Below, piece by piece: positions 8,455 to 18,008 of a DNA stretch of 59,264 nt. Made by a program: the position numbers and the translations under genes. Below the pieces are notes generated by a model. The model had not been told where the DNA came from, made no database searches, and saw nothing but the letters and a program-made list of their open reading frames with translations. This DNA comes from an uncultured Clostridium sp. (lineage in GTDB: Bacteria > Bacillota > Clostridia > Lachnospirales > Lachnospiraceae): contig CAMYAO010000012.1 in NCBI GenBank assembly GCA_947253885.1, positions 1 to 59,264 of the forward strand, given 5' to 3'. Each line of letters begins with the position of its first letter. The first letter of the stretch is position 1.

Positions 8455-10048
8455 TATTTGGGAACTGGTAAAGATCAATATTTTATATTCCAATCCGTCC
8501 GGAACAAAGGCAGTACAAAAAAGAAATAAAAAGAAAAAAAGAAAGAATGCTTCCGGTACGGCGAAGACAATTCTGATACAGCAGATCTACATGATTATTC
8601 TGTTTTTGTTTATCTATCTGATGATGTTTTTAAGAATGGATTTTGCCACACATCCTGGATATTTCTCTTTCTATACGGGAATCTTTTTTTTGATTTCTGT
8701 AGTGAACGGATTTTCTACTCTATACAACATTTTGTATGAAAGTGAAGATTTAAAATTATATGCACCGCTTCCGGTTACACAGCATGAAGTGTTTTTTGCA
8801 AAAATTCTGGCAGGACTGGGTCAGGGAATTGTATTTTTAATGCCGTTATTATCTATGTTTATCATTGCGTATTGGCAGATATGGCATTCTCCGATTGTAA
8901 TTTTGTTTGCTGTAATTTTTATTTTAGAACTGATTGTGTGTTCCTATATTCTGTCGATTACTCTGGTGACGGCAATGGGAAAGCAGATTTTAAAGAGCCC
9001 TCACAGAAAGCTGATTTCTACAGTATTAATGTTTATTTCTACAGGAATTGCAATTGGAATGATACTGGTTTTGAATATAATGGGAAATCAGGGAGGAGGC
9101 GATTTCCGAATGAATATATCGGATATGCCGATCTTTCCCGTATTCAGAGGGTATTATGACGTGATTATAAATCCTGTTTCTACAGAATCGTTGGTTCATT
9201 TCTGGCCGGTATGTCTGATAACTGTTATATTGGTTGTTTTTTTGATAAAGAAGGTAATGCCGGATTATTATCAGACGGCCTTGTATACAAAAGCAAAAGA
9301 AGGAAAGAAGAGGATTTCAAAAGATCGAACACTGCAAGCAGGTTTTCGTCATCACCATCTGTCAACAATCGGAAATGCAACATTGCTGACACAGACCTTT
9401 TTAATGCCGCTGATTATGATTTTTGCATTCGGAATCGGTTTTTTCTCATCGCTGGGGAATCGATTGTCTGTTGTAGGAACAGAATACTTCGGAATCGCAA
9501 TTGTAATCGGAGCGGTATTCGGAATATTTTTTATTCCGTCAAGTTCCTTTGTCGGTGTCGGTATTTCATTGGAAAGGGAAAATTACTATTATTTAAAAAG
9601 TCTTCCAATCAATTTTTATGAGTTTTTAAAGGGAAAATTTATATTATTTATCTTTATTCAGATGGCGGTTCCGCTATTTGCAATTACCGCACTCAATTTT
9701 ACGTTATTACATATTTCCGGAGTATTGTTTTTTTGTTTTGTACTTGGTTTTTTGGGCTGCAGTATCGTGCAGGGACAGATTATGTATCGAAGAGATCATC
9801 GTCTTCTGGTATTGAACTGGCAGGATATCTCACAGCTTTTTTCAAGAGGAAGCGGCCAGTGGCTTTCTATGGGATTGATTTTTCTCGCATTATTGATTGC
9901 GGGAGTGGTAATCGGAGTCAGCATTTTTTTGATGCAGATAATAAATCCATATGTGATCAGTACTGTTTTAACGGCAGTGACAGGTGTAATCTTATTGTCT
10001 ATACAGTTCCGTTTAAGAAAGTTTTGGACGATGATTAAAAAAATGTGA
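8441..10048 (+). CDS. ABC exporter membrane subunit
   Basis: The protein, about 535 residues from the chosen start, has roughly 12 hydrophobic segments. It lacks signature motifs but resembles the large permeases paired with DrrA-like ATPases in clostridia. The ATG at 8441 is preferred over the earlier in-frame start at 8411 because GGAGAGGAG lies just upstream of it and it gives a short coupling overlap with the ATPase gene. A basic stretch rich in Lys and Arg (KRNKKKKRKN) lies near residue 28, on the predicted cytoplasmic side before the first helix. Export of a peptide, lipid or drug is possible; the substrate is unknown. Confidence 0.85.
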   Translation: MKWSNIWELVKINILYSNPSGTKAVQKRNKKKKRKNASGTAKTILIQQIYMIILFLFIYLMMFLRMDFATHPGYFSFYTGIFFLISVVNGFSTLYNILYESEDLKLYAPLPVTQHEVFFAKILAGLGQGIVFLMPLLSMFIIAYWQIWHSPIVILFAVIFILELIVCSYILSITLVTAMGKQILKSPHRKLISTVLMFISTGIAIGMILVLNIMGNQGGGDFRMNISDMPIFPVFRGYYDVIINPVSTESLVHFWPVCLITVILVVFLIKKVMPDYYQTALYTKAKEGKKRISKDRTLQAGFRHHHLSTIGNATLLTQTFLMPLIMIFAFGIGFFSSLGNRLSVVGTEYFGIAIVIGAVFGIFFIPSSSFVGVGISLERENYYYLKSLPINFYEFLKGKFILFIFIQMAVPLFAITALNFTLLHISGVLFFCFVLGFLGCSIVQGQIMYRRDHRLLVLNWQDISQLFSRGSGQWLSMGLIFLALLIAGVVIGVSIFLMQIINPYVISTVLTAVTGVILLSIQFRLRKFWTMIKKM

Positions 10049-10099
10049 TATGATAGAATAGACTAATAGGAAAAGGTACTCAAGAGAAAAGGGGAAATC

Positions 10100-11017
10100 A
10101 TGAGTAGCTTTAAAGATTTAAGAATTGTAGATAATTTTTATCAGACGTCGGCTTTTTTCCGATGCCGACAATTCTGGTTGGCACATTGACTGATACAGGA
10201 GCCACATCTCTGGGAGCCTATTCTCTTTGCCAACCGTACTATATTGCCGGAAAAGAGTATTATGCTATGTTGCCGGAATTCTTCTAATACAGCACAGAAT
10301 ATCCTAAAGAGTAAACGATGCACACTTAATTTTATCCCGGATAAAAAAGCGTATTTCAAAGAAGCGGTTCGACTGGGATTCCCGGGGCAGACATCGGAAG
10401 AAAAGATGAAAGACTGTATTTTTACTCTGGAGGAGGGAATCTGCAAACAGGAACAGCCGGAAAAGCAATTTCCCAAGGTGATTGCAGAGAGTTTTCAGTG
10501 TTTTGAGTGTACCTGGATGGATTATCTGGACGGTGCCGATTGTGATAAAGCGGGAATACTGGACGGATATCCGGAGCCGTACCATGATTTCAATGGAATC
10601 ACCTCTCGATATGGAGCACATTTTATTTTGAAGATTGAGAAGATTTTGATGAAAGAACCGTTTTATAATGCGATTATTAACGGGGTGTCTGCAAAATCAT
10701 TTCCAAGAATTCCGGTAGATTACGGATACAGGGATTCTGAAAATTTCTGGTATATTCCGTTTAAAAAGCCGGTAGCAATGCCGATTCAGGCAAAGGATGC
10801 GAGTTTGGAATCTATTATCTATGCGGCAAAACGGATCGATCCGGAGATAACTTTCAGTGAAGAAGCATGCAGTACAATGGTAAAGATTCCACGGGTATTT
10901 TTAAATGCTGTCCTGAGGGGATGTGTTGCATGGGCGAAGGAAAATGGAGTAACCCATATTACAAAAGAGCATATGGATCTCATTAATGATAAGAGGCGAA
11001 CAGAAAAAAACAAGTAA
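10100..11017 (+). pseudogene. Flavin-reductase-like protein with two compensating frameshifts
   Basis: Reading starts at ATG 10100, after AAAAGGGG, and gives MSSFKDLRIVDNFYQTSAFF. The frame is lost at the T run at 10153-10158, where one more T would continue as PMPTILVGTLTDTG in frame. That second frame runs to about 10265, near EYYAM, where an extra base (or a loss of two) is needed to return to the first frame, which then runs open as CRNSSNTAQNILKSKRC to 11017. The N-terminal half looks like an FMN-binding split barrel (flavin reductase-like). The C-terminal 45 residues (IPRVFLNAVLRGCVAWAKENG) resemble the small PCP_red domain of protochlorophyllide reductase-type proteins. Sequencing error at the homopolymer is as likely as true decay, since the rest of the frame is intact. 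Assignment is by pattern only. Confidence 0.6.
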
Positions 11018-11024
11018 AAAAAAT

Positions 11025-11060
11025 ACAGGTCGACCAGATATGGGTCGACTGGTTTTTTGT
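11025..11060 (+). terminator. Intrinsic terminator
   Basis: GTCGACC (11029-11035) pairs with GGTCGAC (11043-11049), extended outward by imperfect pairs, and is followed by a run of six T residues at 11053-11058. Confidence 0.85.
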
Positions 11061-11177
11061 TTAATGGTATGATAAATATTGGCATAAAATTGTAAAATAA
11101 TCTTAATGTAAATGTAGTTGGAATTAACAGGATTCCTTGCTACAATACAGCTTATTATATTATTAGGGAGAAAACAA

Positions 11178-13088
11178 ATGAATAGTAGAAAACAAATCTT
11201 TGGATTTGATGCCTTAAGGGGATTAGCAATTATCGCGATCTTTTTCTTCCATGCAAATCCAGGTGTAATGAAGGGTGGATTTATAGGAGTTTCCTTCTTC
11301 TTCGTATTGAGCGGATATTTGTCTATGTATTCCGAACGATCATACGAGCAGGGACTGATTCGTTTTTATTTAGGGAAATTATATCGCTTATATCCTGCGG
11401 TATTACTTACTCTGGTTATATCGTTGATCGGATTTGGGATTTTCATACCGACTGTTTTGAACAGTCGTCAGGGAGAAGTGGCCAGTATACTGTTTTCCTG
11501 TAATAACTGGTACCAGATCGCATCGGATTCTTCATATTTTGCAAAGATGCTTTCCGGCTCTCCGTTTACGCATATGTGGTATTTGTCGCTTCTGGTTCAG
11601 ATTTTCGTGATTTGGCCGTTTGTGGTGATGCTGTACCGTAAATTACAATCTATGTTAGGGGGATTCAGAACATCCTGGTTTTTCCTTGTACTGGCAGTGA
11701 TTTCATATATCATCCTGCAGGTGCTGTACAGTCCGGATAAGGACGTTTCCAGAATATATTACGGAACGGATACCAGATTTTTCTCATTTTTCCTGGGAGC
11801 ATTTTTAGCAGAATTAGAACAGGAAAAAAGACGATTTTTTGTATTTCGACAGACATGGTCGTTTGCTATTATTCCGGTTGTAACGGTAATGCTCCTCCTA
11901 TTTTGTTTTTTAATGCCGGGGCAGAGTGCTTTTACCTACCGGGTAGGATTATTGTTTACCACACTGTTGTCCATGATATTGATTGCAGGTTTTTCTTCCG
12001 GACAATATTTTTATGATGAATTATTGGATAGAAGTCCGCTTGGAATGATCGGTCGCATTTCATATGAATTATATTTGATTCATTATCCTATCTTATATTT
12101 TCTGGGAGCAAAATTTCCGAATACGGCTCTTGGAGGACGAATTCTTATCGCATTGATTCTGTCAATTGCGGCGGCATTCGGTATGAATCTTGCCATTAAG
12201 AAATATGTTCAAATACCGGACAGAAGAGCTATGAGAGTTCGATTTTATCGTATTTCGGCCGGAGTATTTGCAGGTATTTTGGTAGCCTTTTTTATAGCGG
12301 GAAAGGTTGCACCTATGGATATCAAGGCAAAAGAAACGCAGGAGTTGGAGGCGCAGCTGAAAGCAAACGAAAAGCTGCTGGGTGATTCTACACCTGCGAC
12401 TACGCCAAAGAAAGATACGGACAGAAATAGAAAAAAAGATAATAAAACACATACTACGACAAAACTGGATGAGAGTGTATTGGAGGGAAAGACCTTTACT
12501 ATGATAGGTGATTCTGTAACATTGGGAGCATTACCAAGATTAAAAAGTGAGGTTCCGGGGATCACAGTATATGCCAAGATAGGGCTTCAGGTTCGTCAGG
12601 GAGATGAGGCATTGAATTCTATCAAAGAAAAAAAGGGAACGCTCGGAGATGCCGTACTTATTGAACTGGGAGTGAACAGTCCTTTCACGGAAACGACCGG
12701 TGAGGAGCTGATTAAATCCATTGGAAGCAAGACACCGATTTTATGGCTTACATTACACAGTAATTTGTCAAATGTAACATGGAAGTCTCAAAACTTATCT
12801 ATTATGGAGAAGTTGGCAAAAAAATATAAAAATATTAAGATTGTTGATTGGGATAAAGAAGCAAGTAAGCATTCTGATTGGTTTTATCAGGATGGGACAC
12901 ATTTAAAACCGAACGGTCAAATCGGATTTGCAAAATACATTAAAAGTATTTTGATTGAACAGTTTGGAGGAAAGGCGACTTCTGAATCCACGGACAGCAG
13001 TAAAAAACAATCAGAGAGCAGCAGTAATACTTCCAGGGAGTCTTCCGGGACAGATGCGGATAGTGATGCTACTACAACTGATGATTAA
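11178..13088 (+). CDS. OatA-like membrane acyltransferase with SGNH domain
   Basis: The N-terminal 380 residues are an acyltransferase-3 membrane domain with about ten helices; its conserved RGLAIIAIFFFHA and GVSFFFVLSGY motifs lie near residues 13 and 36. A hydrophilic linker follows, then an extracellular SGNH esterase-like domain with the serine block MIGDSVTLGA, an asparagine in ELGVNS and the DGTHLKPNG Asp-x-x-His block. The tail is Ser/Thr-rich. This is the architecture of peptidoglycan O-acetyltransferases such as OatA, which move acetyl groups outward to modify muramic acid and resist lysozyme. Another surface polymer could be the target. ATG 11178 is chosen because AGGGAG precedes it; an in-frame TTG at 11118 has no such site. 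Length is 636 residues. Confidence 0.9.
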   Translation: MNSRKQIFGFDALRGLAIIAIFFFHANPGVMKGGFIGVSFFFVLSGYLSMYSERSYEQGLIRFYLGKLYRLYPAVLLTLVISLIGFGIFIPTVLNSRQGEVASILFSCNNWYQIASDSSYFAKMLSGSPFTHMWYLSLLVQIFVIWPFVVMLYRKLQSMLGGFRTSWFFLVLAVISYIILQVLYSPDKDVSRIYYGTDTRFFSFFLGAFLAELEQEKRRFFVFRQTWSFAIIPVVTVMLLLFCFLMPGQSAFTYRVGLLFTTLLSMILIAGFSSGQYFYDELLDRSPLGMIGRISYELYLIHYPILYFLGAKFPNTALGGRILIALILSIAAAFGMNLAIKKYVQIPDRRAMRVRFYRISAGVFAGILVAFFIAGKVAPMDIKAKETQELEAQLKANEKLLGDSTPATTPKKDTDRNRKKDNKTHTTTKLDESVLEGKTFTMIGDSVTLGALPRLKSEVPGITVYAKIGLQVRQGDEALNSIKEKKGTLGDAVLIELGVNSPFTETTGEELIKSIGSKTPILWLTLHSNLSNVTWKSQNLSIMEKLAKKYKNIKIVDWDKEASKHSDWFYQDGTHLKPNGQIGFAKYIKSILIEQFGGKATSESTDSSKKQSESSSNTSRESSGTDADSDATTTDD

Positions 13089-13090
13089 GG

Positions 13091-13119
13091 AAAAAGGAGC
13101 TATGTCAGCTCCTTTTTTT
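13091..13119 (+). terminator. Intrinsic terminator after the acyltransferase gene
   Basis: AAAGGAGCT and AGCTCCTTT form a perfect stem around a five-base loop (13101-13107 region) and run straight into T residues up to 13119. Confidence 0.93.
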
Positions 13120-13261
13120 CGTGTTCAGATTGCTGAAATCCATGTGCCTTCGGTAATGTTAACGTATTGGATAGAGGAAATAAAAAAATAAATGAATATA
13201 AAGATTTATCTTGATGATTGCAATCAAATATCTGTATGGAGAGAAAATGGAATGGGAAACT

Positions 13262-13287
13262 AAGGGGCTGCCATATGGCAACCCCTT
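13262..13287 (-). terminator. Hairpin downstream of ahcY, probable terminator
   Basis: AAGGGG...CCCCTT with an inner TGCCA/TGGCA forms a strong hairpin 34 bp beyond the ahcY stop codon. On the minus strand the following bases are only moderately T-rich, so termination strength is uncertain. The remaining 13120-13261 shows no gene. Confidence 0.6.
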
Positions 13288-13320
13288 AAACAATATAGTT
13301 TTTAAATAGTAATCAGATTT

Positions 13321-14565
13321 TTACAGATTAGAGGAATGCAGGTAGGCTTCCTGCTCCGGAGTGAGAGAATCAATCGCTTTTCCCAAAAATCGAAGTTTCC
13401 TGCTTGCCACTTCAAGATCAATTTCTCGCGGAACATCAATAAGAAGATCTGAAATTTTATCTTTATGCCGGATAAGATAGCGGGCGCTTAATGCCTGAAT
13501 CGCAAAGCTCATATCCATAATTTCAGCAGGGTGTCCGTCTCCTGCGGCAAGATTTACCAGACGACCTTCCGCCAATACATAGATCCATTGATTTGGTGCA
13601 ATCTCATAGCCGATAATGTTTGCACGCTGTTCAATACGGTTGGTGGCAATCTTGCGAAGGCATTTCATATCGATTTCAACGTCAAAATGACCGGCATTAC
13701 AAAGGATGGCTCCATTTTTCATTTGTTTAAAATGGGCTTCCGTTATAACCTGAGAGCAGCCGGTAACAGTAATAAAGAAGTCACCTGTTTTGGCAGCTTC
13801 TGCCATAGGCATCACGTCAAAACCGTCCATAACGGCTTCAATCGCCTTGATAGGATCTATTTCCGTGACAATTACTTTTGCACCCAATCCTTTGGCACGC
13901 ATAGCGACGCCTTTTCCACACCAACCGTAACCGGCAACTACCACATTTTTTCCGGCAACAATTAAGTTAGTGGTGCGATTGATACCGTCGAAGACAGATT
14001 GACCGGTTCCGTAACGATTGTCAAATAAATGTTTACAGTCTGCATTGTTTACAAGAACCATCGGAAAAGCGAGCTCTTTGTTTTGAGCCATTGCGATTAG
14101 TCGAATGATTCCGGTGGTAGTTTCTTCGCAACCTCCGATTACATATTGTAGTTTATCTCTCATGCCGGTATGCAACATATGAACCAAATCTCCGCCGTCA
14201 TCAATGATAATCTGACAGTTATGGCTCAGAACCTGTTCCATATTGTCGTTATACTCCGAATCGGTACAATTATACCATGCAAATACATTTAATCCGGAAG
14301 CCACCAGAGCAGCAGCGACGTCATCCTGAGTAGAAAGCGGGTTGGAACCGGCTATATACATTTCGGCACCACCGGCGGCAAGTACCTTGCATAAATACGC
14401 TGTTTTGGCTTCCAAGTGAATAGAGAGAGCTATGCGATATCCCTTAAACGGCTGTTCTTTTGAAAAATCCTCCTCAAGACTTCTGAGCAAAGGGCAGTTT
14501 TTACGAACCCAGTCAATCTTTTGTTCTCCTGAGGGTGCTAAATTTATATCTTTGATGTTACTCAC
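13321..14565 (-). CDS. ahcY: S-adenosylhomocysteinase
   Basis: The 414-residue enzyme hydrolyses S-adenosylhomocysteine to adenosine and homocysteine, clearing the product inhibitor of methyltransferases. The NAD-binding Rossmann motif is GYGWCGKGVAMRAKG (near residue 210), and substrate-domain motifs such as SIHLEAKTAYL and NNADCKHLFDNRYGTGQS are present. The length places it with the shorter bacterial/archaeal forms lacking the ~40-residue insertion. The GTG at 14565 is chosen because AAAGGAGGA lies six bases upstream; an ATG nine codons earlier would leave this site inside the coding region. Many gut clostridia use LuxS/Pfs instead, so this is a useful metabolic marker. Confidence 0.96.
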   Translation of the reverse strand: MSNIKDINLAPSGEQKIDWVRKNCPLLRSLEEDFSKEQPFKGYRIALSIHLEAKTAYLCKVLAAGGAEMYIAGSNPLSTQDDVAAALVASGLNVFAWYNCTDSEYNDNMEQVLSHNCQIIIDDGGDLVHMLHTGMRDKLQYVIGGCEETTTGIIRLIAMAQNKELAFPMVLVNNADCKHLFDNRYGTGQSVFDGINRTTNLIVAGKNVVVAGYGWCGKGVAMRAKGLGAKVIVTEIDPIKAIEAVMDGFDVMPMAEAAKTGDFFITVTGCSQVITEAHFKQMKNGAILCNAGHFDVEIDMKCLRKIATNRIEQRANIIGYEIAPNQWIYVLAEGRLVNLAAGDGHPAEIMDMSFAIQALSARYLIRHKDKISDLLIDVPREIDLEVASRKLRFLGKAIDSLTPEQEAYLHSSNL

Positions 14566-14655
14566 AATATATCCTCCTTTATATACTTCCAATTATCGTC
14601 TTATTATAACAAATAATGTGATATAATTATACGAAAAATAAATGGAAGGTATTAA

Positions 14656-15630
14656 TTGAGAATGGAGTTAAAAAAAATAGCAATACAAGGTTTTCTAATA
14701 AGCTGTGTGATCGCAATGACAATGACCGGCTGTTCTCTTTCGCAGAATTCTAAGCAGATAGAAGCCTATCGCAAAGAAGGGATAGAGCAGTTGGAATCAG
14801 GAAAATATAAAAAGGCAATTTCGGTATTTCAGCAGGGAGTAGATGCTTCCGATTCGGAAATGTCGGATCTAAAAGAGGATATTTATTACTATTTAGCGCT
14901 TGCTCAGTATAAAAACGGACAATGGAAAGATGCGGTTCAAACCTACAATATGCTGATTGAGAAGGGAAGTGCTCCCTGGAAGGCATATTACCTCAGAGGC
15001 TGTCTGTACTTAAAGAATAATCAGGAGGCAAGTGCACTACAGGATTTTGATCAGGCAATTTCAAAAAACACAAACGATTATGAGTTATATATCAACATCT
15101 ATTTCAATTTGCGTGCCTGCGGAAATTTAAATAAAGCAAAAGAATATGCACAAAAAGGGCTGTTGACAAAATCGAATGAAAAAGATGCAGACAGCTATCT
15201 GGGATATTTGAAATATCTGACAGGGGACACAAAGGGAGCAAAAATTGAATTGAAAGCGGCGGCAAAAAAGAGTGAGCTGGCGTATCTGTATCTGGGAATC
15301 ATAGAAGCCAGAGCTAATCAGCTGCAAAATGCAAAAAAACGCTTTCTTCATTATGCCGAAACCTATTCAGATAATGGAGATAAGTTGTTGATCGTTGCCA
15401 GATCAGCGGTAAAAGTGAAATTATACGAAGAAGGGATTCATTACTATCAATCTGCAATAAAACTCTTTGATTCTGAAAGCAAAAAGAAAGAGCTGCAAAG
15501 AGAGGTAATTGCAGTATATGAGAGTAAAGGGGATTATGTCATGGCTTTAAAAGGAGCAGAAGACTTTTTAAAACAGTATCCGAATGATTCCGCAATGAAA
15601 AGGGAGCTTGTATTTTTAAAAACAAGATAA
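14656..15630 (+). CDS. TPR-repeat lipoprotein
   Basis: The 324-residue protein begins with a lipoprotein signal peptide: basic start, hydrophobic core (FLISCVIAMTMTG) and a lipobox ending TMTGC near residue 26. Lipidation there would anchor it to the outer face of the membrane. The rest is a series of tetratricopeptide-like helix pairs (for example YKKAISVFQQGVD, WKDAVQTYNMLIEKG, EASALQDFDQAISKN), which normally mediate protein contacts. TTG at 14656 is preferred because GGAAGG lies seven bases upstream; ATG at 14662 is the alternative. It is divergent from ahcY across about 90 AT-rich bases. A specific partner is not evident. Confidence 0.85.
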   Translation: MRMELKKIAIQGFLISCVIAMTMTGCSLSQNSKQIEAYRKEGIEQLESGKYKKAISVFQQGVDASDSEMSDLKEDIYYYLALAQYKNGQWKDAVQTYNMLIEKGSAPWKAYYLRGCLYLKNNQEASALQDFDQAISKNTNDYELYINIYFNLRACGNLNKAKEYAQKGLLTKSNEKDADSYLGYLKYLTGDTKGAKIELKAAAKKSELAYLYLGIIEARANQLQNAKKRFLHYAETYSDNGDKLLIVARSAVKVKLYEEGIHYYQSAIKLFDSESKKKELQREVIAVYESKGDYVMALKGAEDFLKQYPNDSAMKRELVFLKTR

Positions 15631-15650
15631 GGACGTTTTGACGGAAACAT

Positions 15651-15695
15651 AAGCACGGGAAGACTGCAAAATTGTGGTTTTTCCGTGCTTGTTTC
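15651..15695 (+). terminator. Intrinsic terminator after the TPR lipoprotein gene
   Basis: AAGCACGGGAA (15651-15661) pairs with the complementary TTTCCGTGCTT ending at 15690, with an 18-base loop, followed by GTTTC. The tail overlaps the -35 element of the downstream pyr promoter. Confidence 0.8.
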
Positions 15696-15717
15696 TTATA
15701 GGGAAAAATGCTAATAT
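15689..15717 (+). promoter_or_regulatory. Candidate sigma-A promoter of the pyr operon
   Basis: TTGTTT (15689-15694), a 17-base spacer and TAATAT (15712-15717) with an extended TG at the -10 match the vegetative consensus. About 60 bases of leader precede pyrC. No PyrR-type attenuator was seen in it. Confidence 0.6.
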
Positions 15718-15783
15718 TAGTGTGAATGTAATCCGTACATTTAGGAAGAAACTTTTTGTAGACATACAGAAAAGGAGACTTTT

Positions 15784-17058
15784 ATGGCAACCATCCGAAT
15801 TAAAAATGCTACAGTGATCAATCCAGCTGACAAATCATGTGAAAAGCTGGATATTTTTATAGATGGAGACAGAATCAGGCAGGTCGCGGCAGAGGTACCC
15901 AGGGGAGATTTGGATATCGATGCCAGCGGCTGTTTTGTAATGCCGGGATTTATTGATATGCACGTACATTTAAGAGATCCGGGACAGGAGTATAAAGAGA
16001 CGATCGAGACCGGTGCGATGGCAGCAGCTCATGGAGGATTTACTACGATAGTTGCAATGCCGAATACAAGCCCGATTGTAGACACACCGGAAGTATATCA
16101 ATATGTAAAGAACAAGGCGGATAAGGTAGGAATCAATGTGATTCAGGTAGGATCCGTTACCAGAAAGATGGAGGGAAAAGAGCTATCTGATCTGGAAGGT
16201 TTATCGAATGCCGGCTGCATTGCGATCAGCGAGGACGGAAAGTCGGTTATGAATTCCGGTATTTATCGCAAAGCTATGAAGTTTGCAGCAAAACATAATA
16301 TGATAGTATTGGCACATTGCGAAGACATCAATTTATTAGAGGGTGGAGTTTTAAATGCAGATTCCAATTCGAAAAAGATGGGACTTCCAGGTATTACAAA
16401 TGCAGTAGAGGATGTGATTGTAGCAAGGGATATTCTGATTGCAAAAGAGACCGGTGTGCATCTGCATCTTTGCCATTGTTCTACAAAAGACAGTGTAACT
16501 ATGGTAAAAGAAGCAAAGAAAGCGGGGATTTCGGTAAGTGCAGAAGTTTGCCCGCATCATTTTTGTCTGACGTCGGAGGATATTCCGGGAGATGATGCCA
16601 ATTATAAAATGAACCCTCCACTTCGTACCAAAGCGGATAAGGAAGCTTTGATAGAGGGACTTCATATGGATATTATGGATGTGATCGCAACTGATCACGC
16701 ACCTCATTCCGATGAAGAAAAAGCAAGATCGATTATGGACTCACCATTTGGAATTGTCGGTCTGGAAACGGCGGCGGCGTTAACTTATACACACCTTGTA
16801 AAAGCAGGCCATCTGACTATCCGGCAGATGGCGGAGAAAATGAGTTATAATCCGGCAAGGATTTTAGGATTGGACAAGGGCAGAATAGAAAACGGTGCAA
16901 TTGCGGATTTGGTAATTTTTGATCCGGAAGCGGAATATGAGATTGATTCGGATACCTTTTTGTCAAAGAGCAGAAATACGCCGTTTGTAGGTCATAGAGT
17001 AAATGGTGCGGTTCGAATGACAATTGCTTCCGGAAATGTAGTATATAAGGCAGAATAG
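15784..17058 (+). CDS. pyrC: Dihydroorotase (class I)
   Basis: The 424-residue enzyme cyclises carbamoyl-aspartate to dihydroorotate, the third step of UMP synthesis. Metal ligands are visible in DMHVHLRDPGQEYKE (near residue 58), LAHCEDINL (near 178), LHLCHCSTKDS (near 230) and ATDHAPHSDEEK (near 303). The size and the ATDHAPH motif place it in the class I (PyrC/AllB-like) group used by Gram-positive bacteria. It is the first gene of pyrC-F-K-D-E. No aspartate transcarbamoylase or carbamoyl-phosphate synthase gene lies in the window, so these must be elsewhere. Confidence 0.96.
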   Translation: MATIRIKNATVINPADKSCEKLDIFIDGDRIRQVAAEVPRGDLDIDASGCFVMPGFIDMHVHLRDPGQEYKETIETGAMAAAHGGFTTIVAMPNTSPIVDTPEVYQYVKNKADKVGINVIQVGSVTRKMEGKELSDLEGLSNAGCIAISEDGKSVMNSGIYRKAMKFAAKHNMIVLAHCEDINLLEGGVLNADSNSKKMGLPGITNAVEDVIVARDILIAKETGVHLHLCHCSTKDSVTMVKEAKKAGISVSAEVCPHHFCLTSEDIPGDDANYKMNPPLRTKADKEALIEGLHMDIMDVIATDHAPHSDEEKARSIMDSPFGIVGLETAAALTYTHLVKAGHLTIRQMAEKMSYNPARILGLDKGRIENGAIADLVIFDPEAEYEIDSDTFLSKSRNTPFVGHRVNGAVRMTIASGNVVYKAE

Positions 17059-17069
17059 TGAGGAAAAAG

Positions 17070-17996
17070 ATGATTAATAAGCTGATACAAAAGATTCAAA
17101 AAACAAAGGCACCGATTGTAGTGGGATTGGATCCTAAACTCGAAATGATCCCGGAGACGATCCTTCAGGCATCTTATCGTGAATACGGAGAGAGTCTGGA
17201 AGGAGCGGCAGAGGCAATCTGGCAGTTTAACAAAAGAATCATTGATGCCACCTATGATCTGATTCCGGCAATAAAACCGCAGATTGCAATGTATGAACAG
17301 TTCGGTGTTCCGGGAATGGCGGCATTTCAAAGGACAGTCGATTATTGCCGTGAGAAGGATTTGGTCGTAATAGGAGATATTAAGAGAGGAGATATCGGTT
17401 CTACTTCTTTGGCATATGCAGACGGACATTTGGGAAAGACCCGAATCGGAAGTAAGGTACTTTCCGCTTTTAATGAAGATTTTGTGACGGTCAATCCATA
17501 CTTGGGCTCAGACGGCATTCAGCCTTTTTTAGATGTTTGCAAAGAGGAAAAAAAGGGGATGTTTATTTTAGTAAAAACCTCCAATCCGTCCAGCGGTGAA
17601 TTTCAGGATCGTTTGATTGACGGGGAACCTCTTTATCAGCATGTTGCAAAAAAAGTAAAGGAATGGGGGGAATCCCATATGGGAGACCGCTACAGCTATG
17701 TCGGAGCGGTAGTCGGAGCTACTTATCCGGAAATCGGAAAAGTATTGCGAAAAGTGATGCCGAAAACGTTTATTTTAGTACCGGGATACGGTGCACAGGG
17801 AGGAAAGGGTTCCGATCTGATCCACTATTTTAATGAAGACGGTCTGGGAGCCATCATAAACTCAAGCAGAGGGATTATTGCGGCTTATAAACAGGAGCAG
17901 TACGCAAGGTTCGGTGCAGATAATTATCAGGATGCATCCAGACAGGCGGTATTGGATATGATAGCCGATATTAATCAGGCATTGGAAAATCGTTAA
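17070..17996 (+). CDS. pyrF: Orotidine 5'-phosphate decarboxylase (long form)
   Basis: The 308-residue enzyme removes CO2 from OMP to give UMP. Active-site elements are DPKLEMIP near the start, AIKPQIAMYEQFG and VIGDIKRGDIGST, which carries the catalytic lysine and aspartates, and PGYGAQGGKGSD, which binds phosphate. Its length fits the longer type 2 OMPDC subfamily rather than the ~230-residue E. coli form. ATG at 17070 is preferred over GTG 17058 because GTGAGGA sits five bases upstream of the ATG. The gene follows pyrC by 11 bases. Confidence 0.95.
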   Translation: MINKLIQKIQKTKAPIVVGLDPKLEMIPETILQASYREYGESLEGAAEAIWQFNKRIIDATYDLIPAIKPQIAMYEQFGVPGMAAFQRTVDYCREKDLVVIGDIKRGDIGSTSLAYADGHLGKTRIGSKVLSAFNEDFVTVNPYLGSDGIQPFLDVCKEEKKGMFILVKTSNPSSGEFQDRLIDGEPLYQHVAKKVKEWGESHMGDRYSYVGAVVGATYPEIGKVLRKVMPKTFILVPGYGAQGGKGSDLIHYFNEDGLGAIINSSRGIIAAYKQEQYARFGADNYQDASRQAVLDMIADINQALENR

Positions 17997-18008
17997 GAGG
18001 AGTTTACT

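Noticed and set aside
14458..14655. Possible SAH riboswitch before ahcY
   Set aside because: The leader between the possible promoter and the GTG start is far too short for an SAH riboswitch and shows no such fold.
15695..15783. PyrR-type attenuator before pyrC
   Set aside because: Only about 65 bases of leader, with no terminator or PyrR-binding loop after the promoter.
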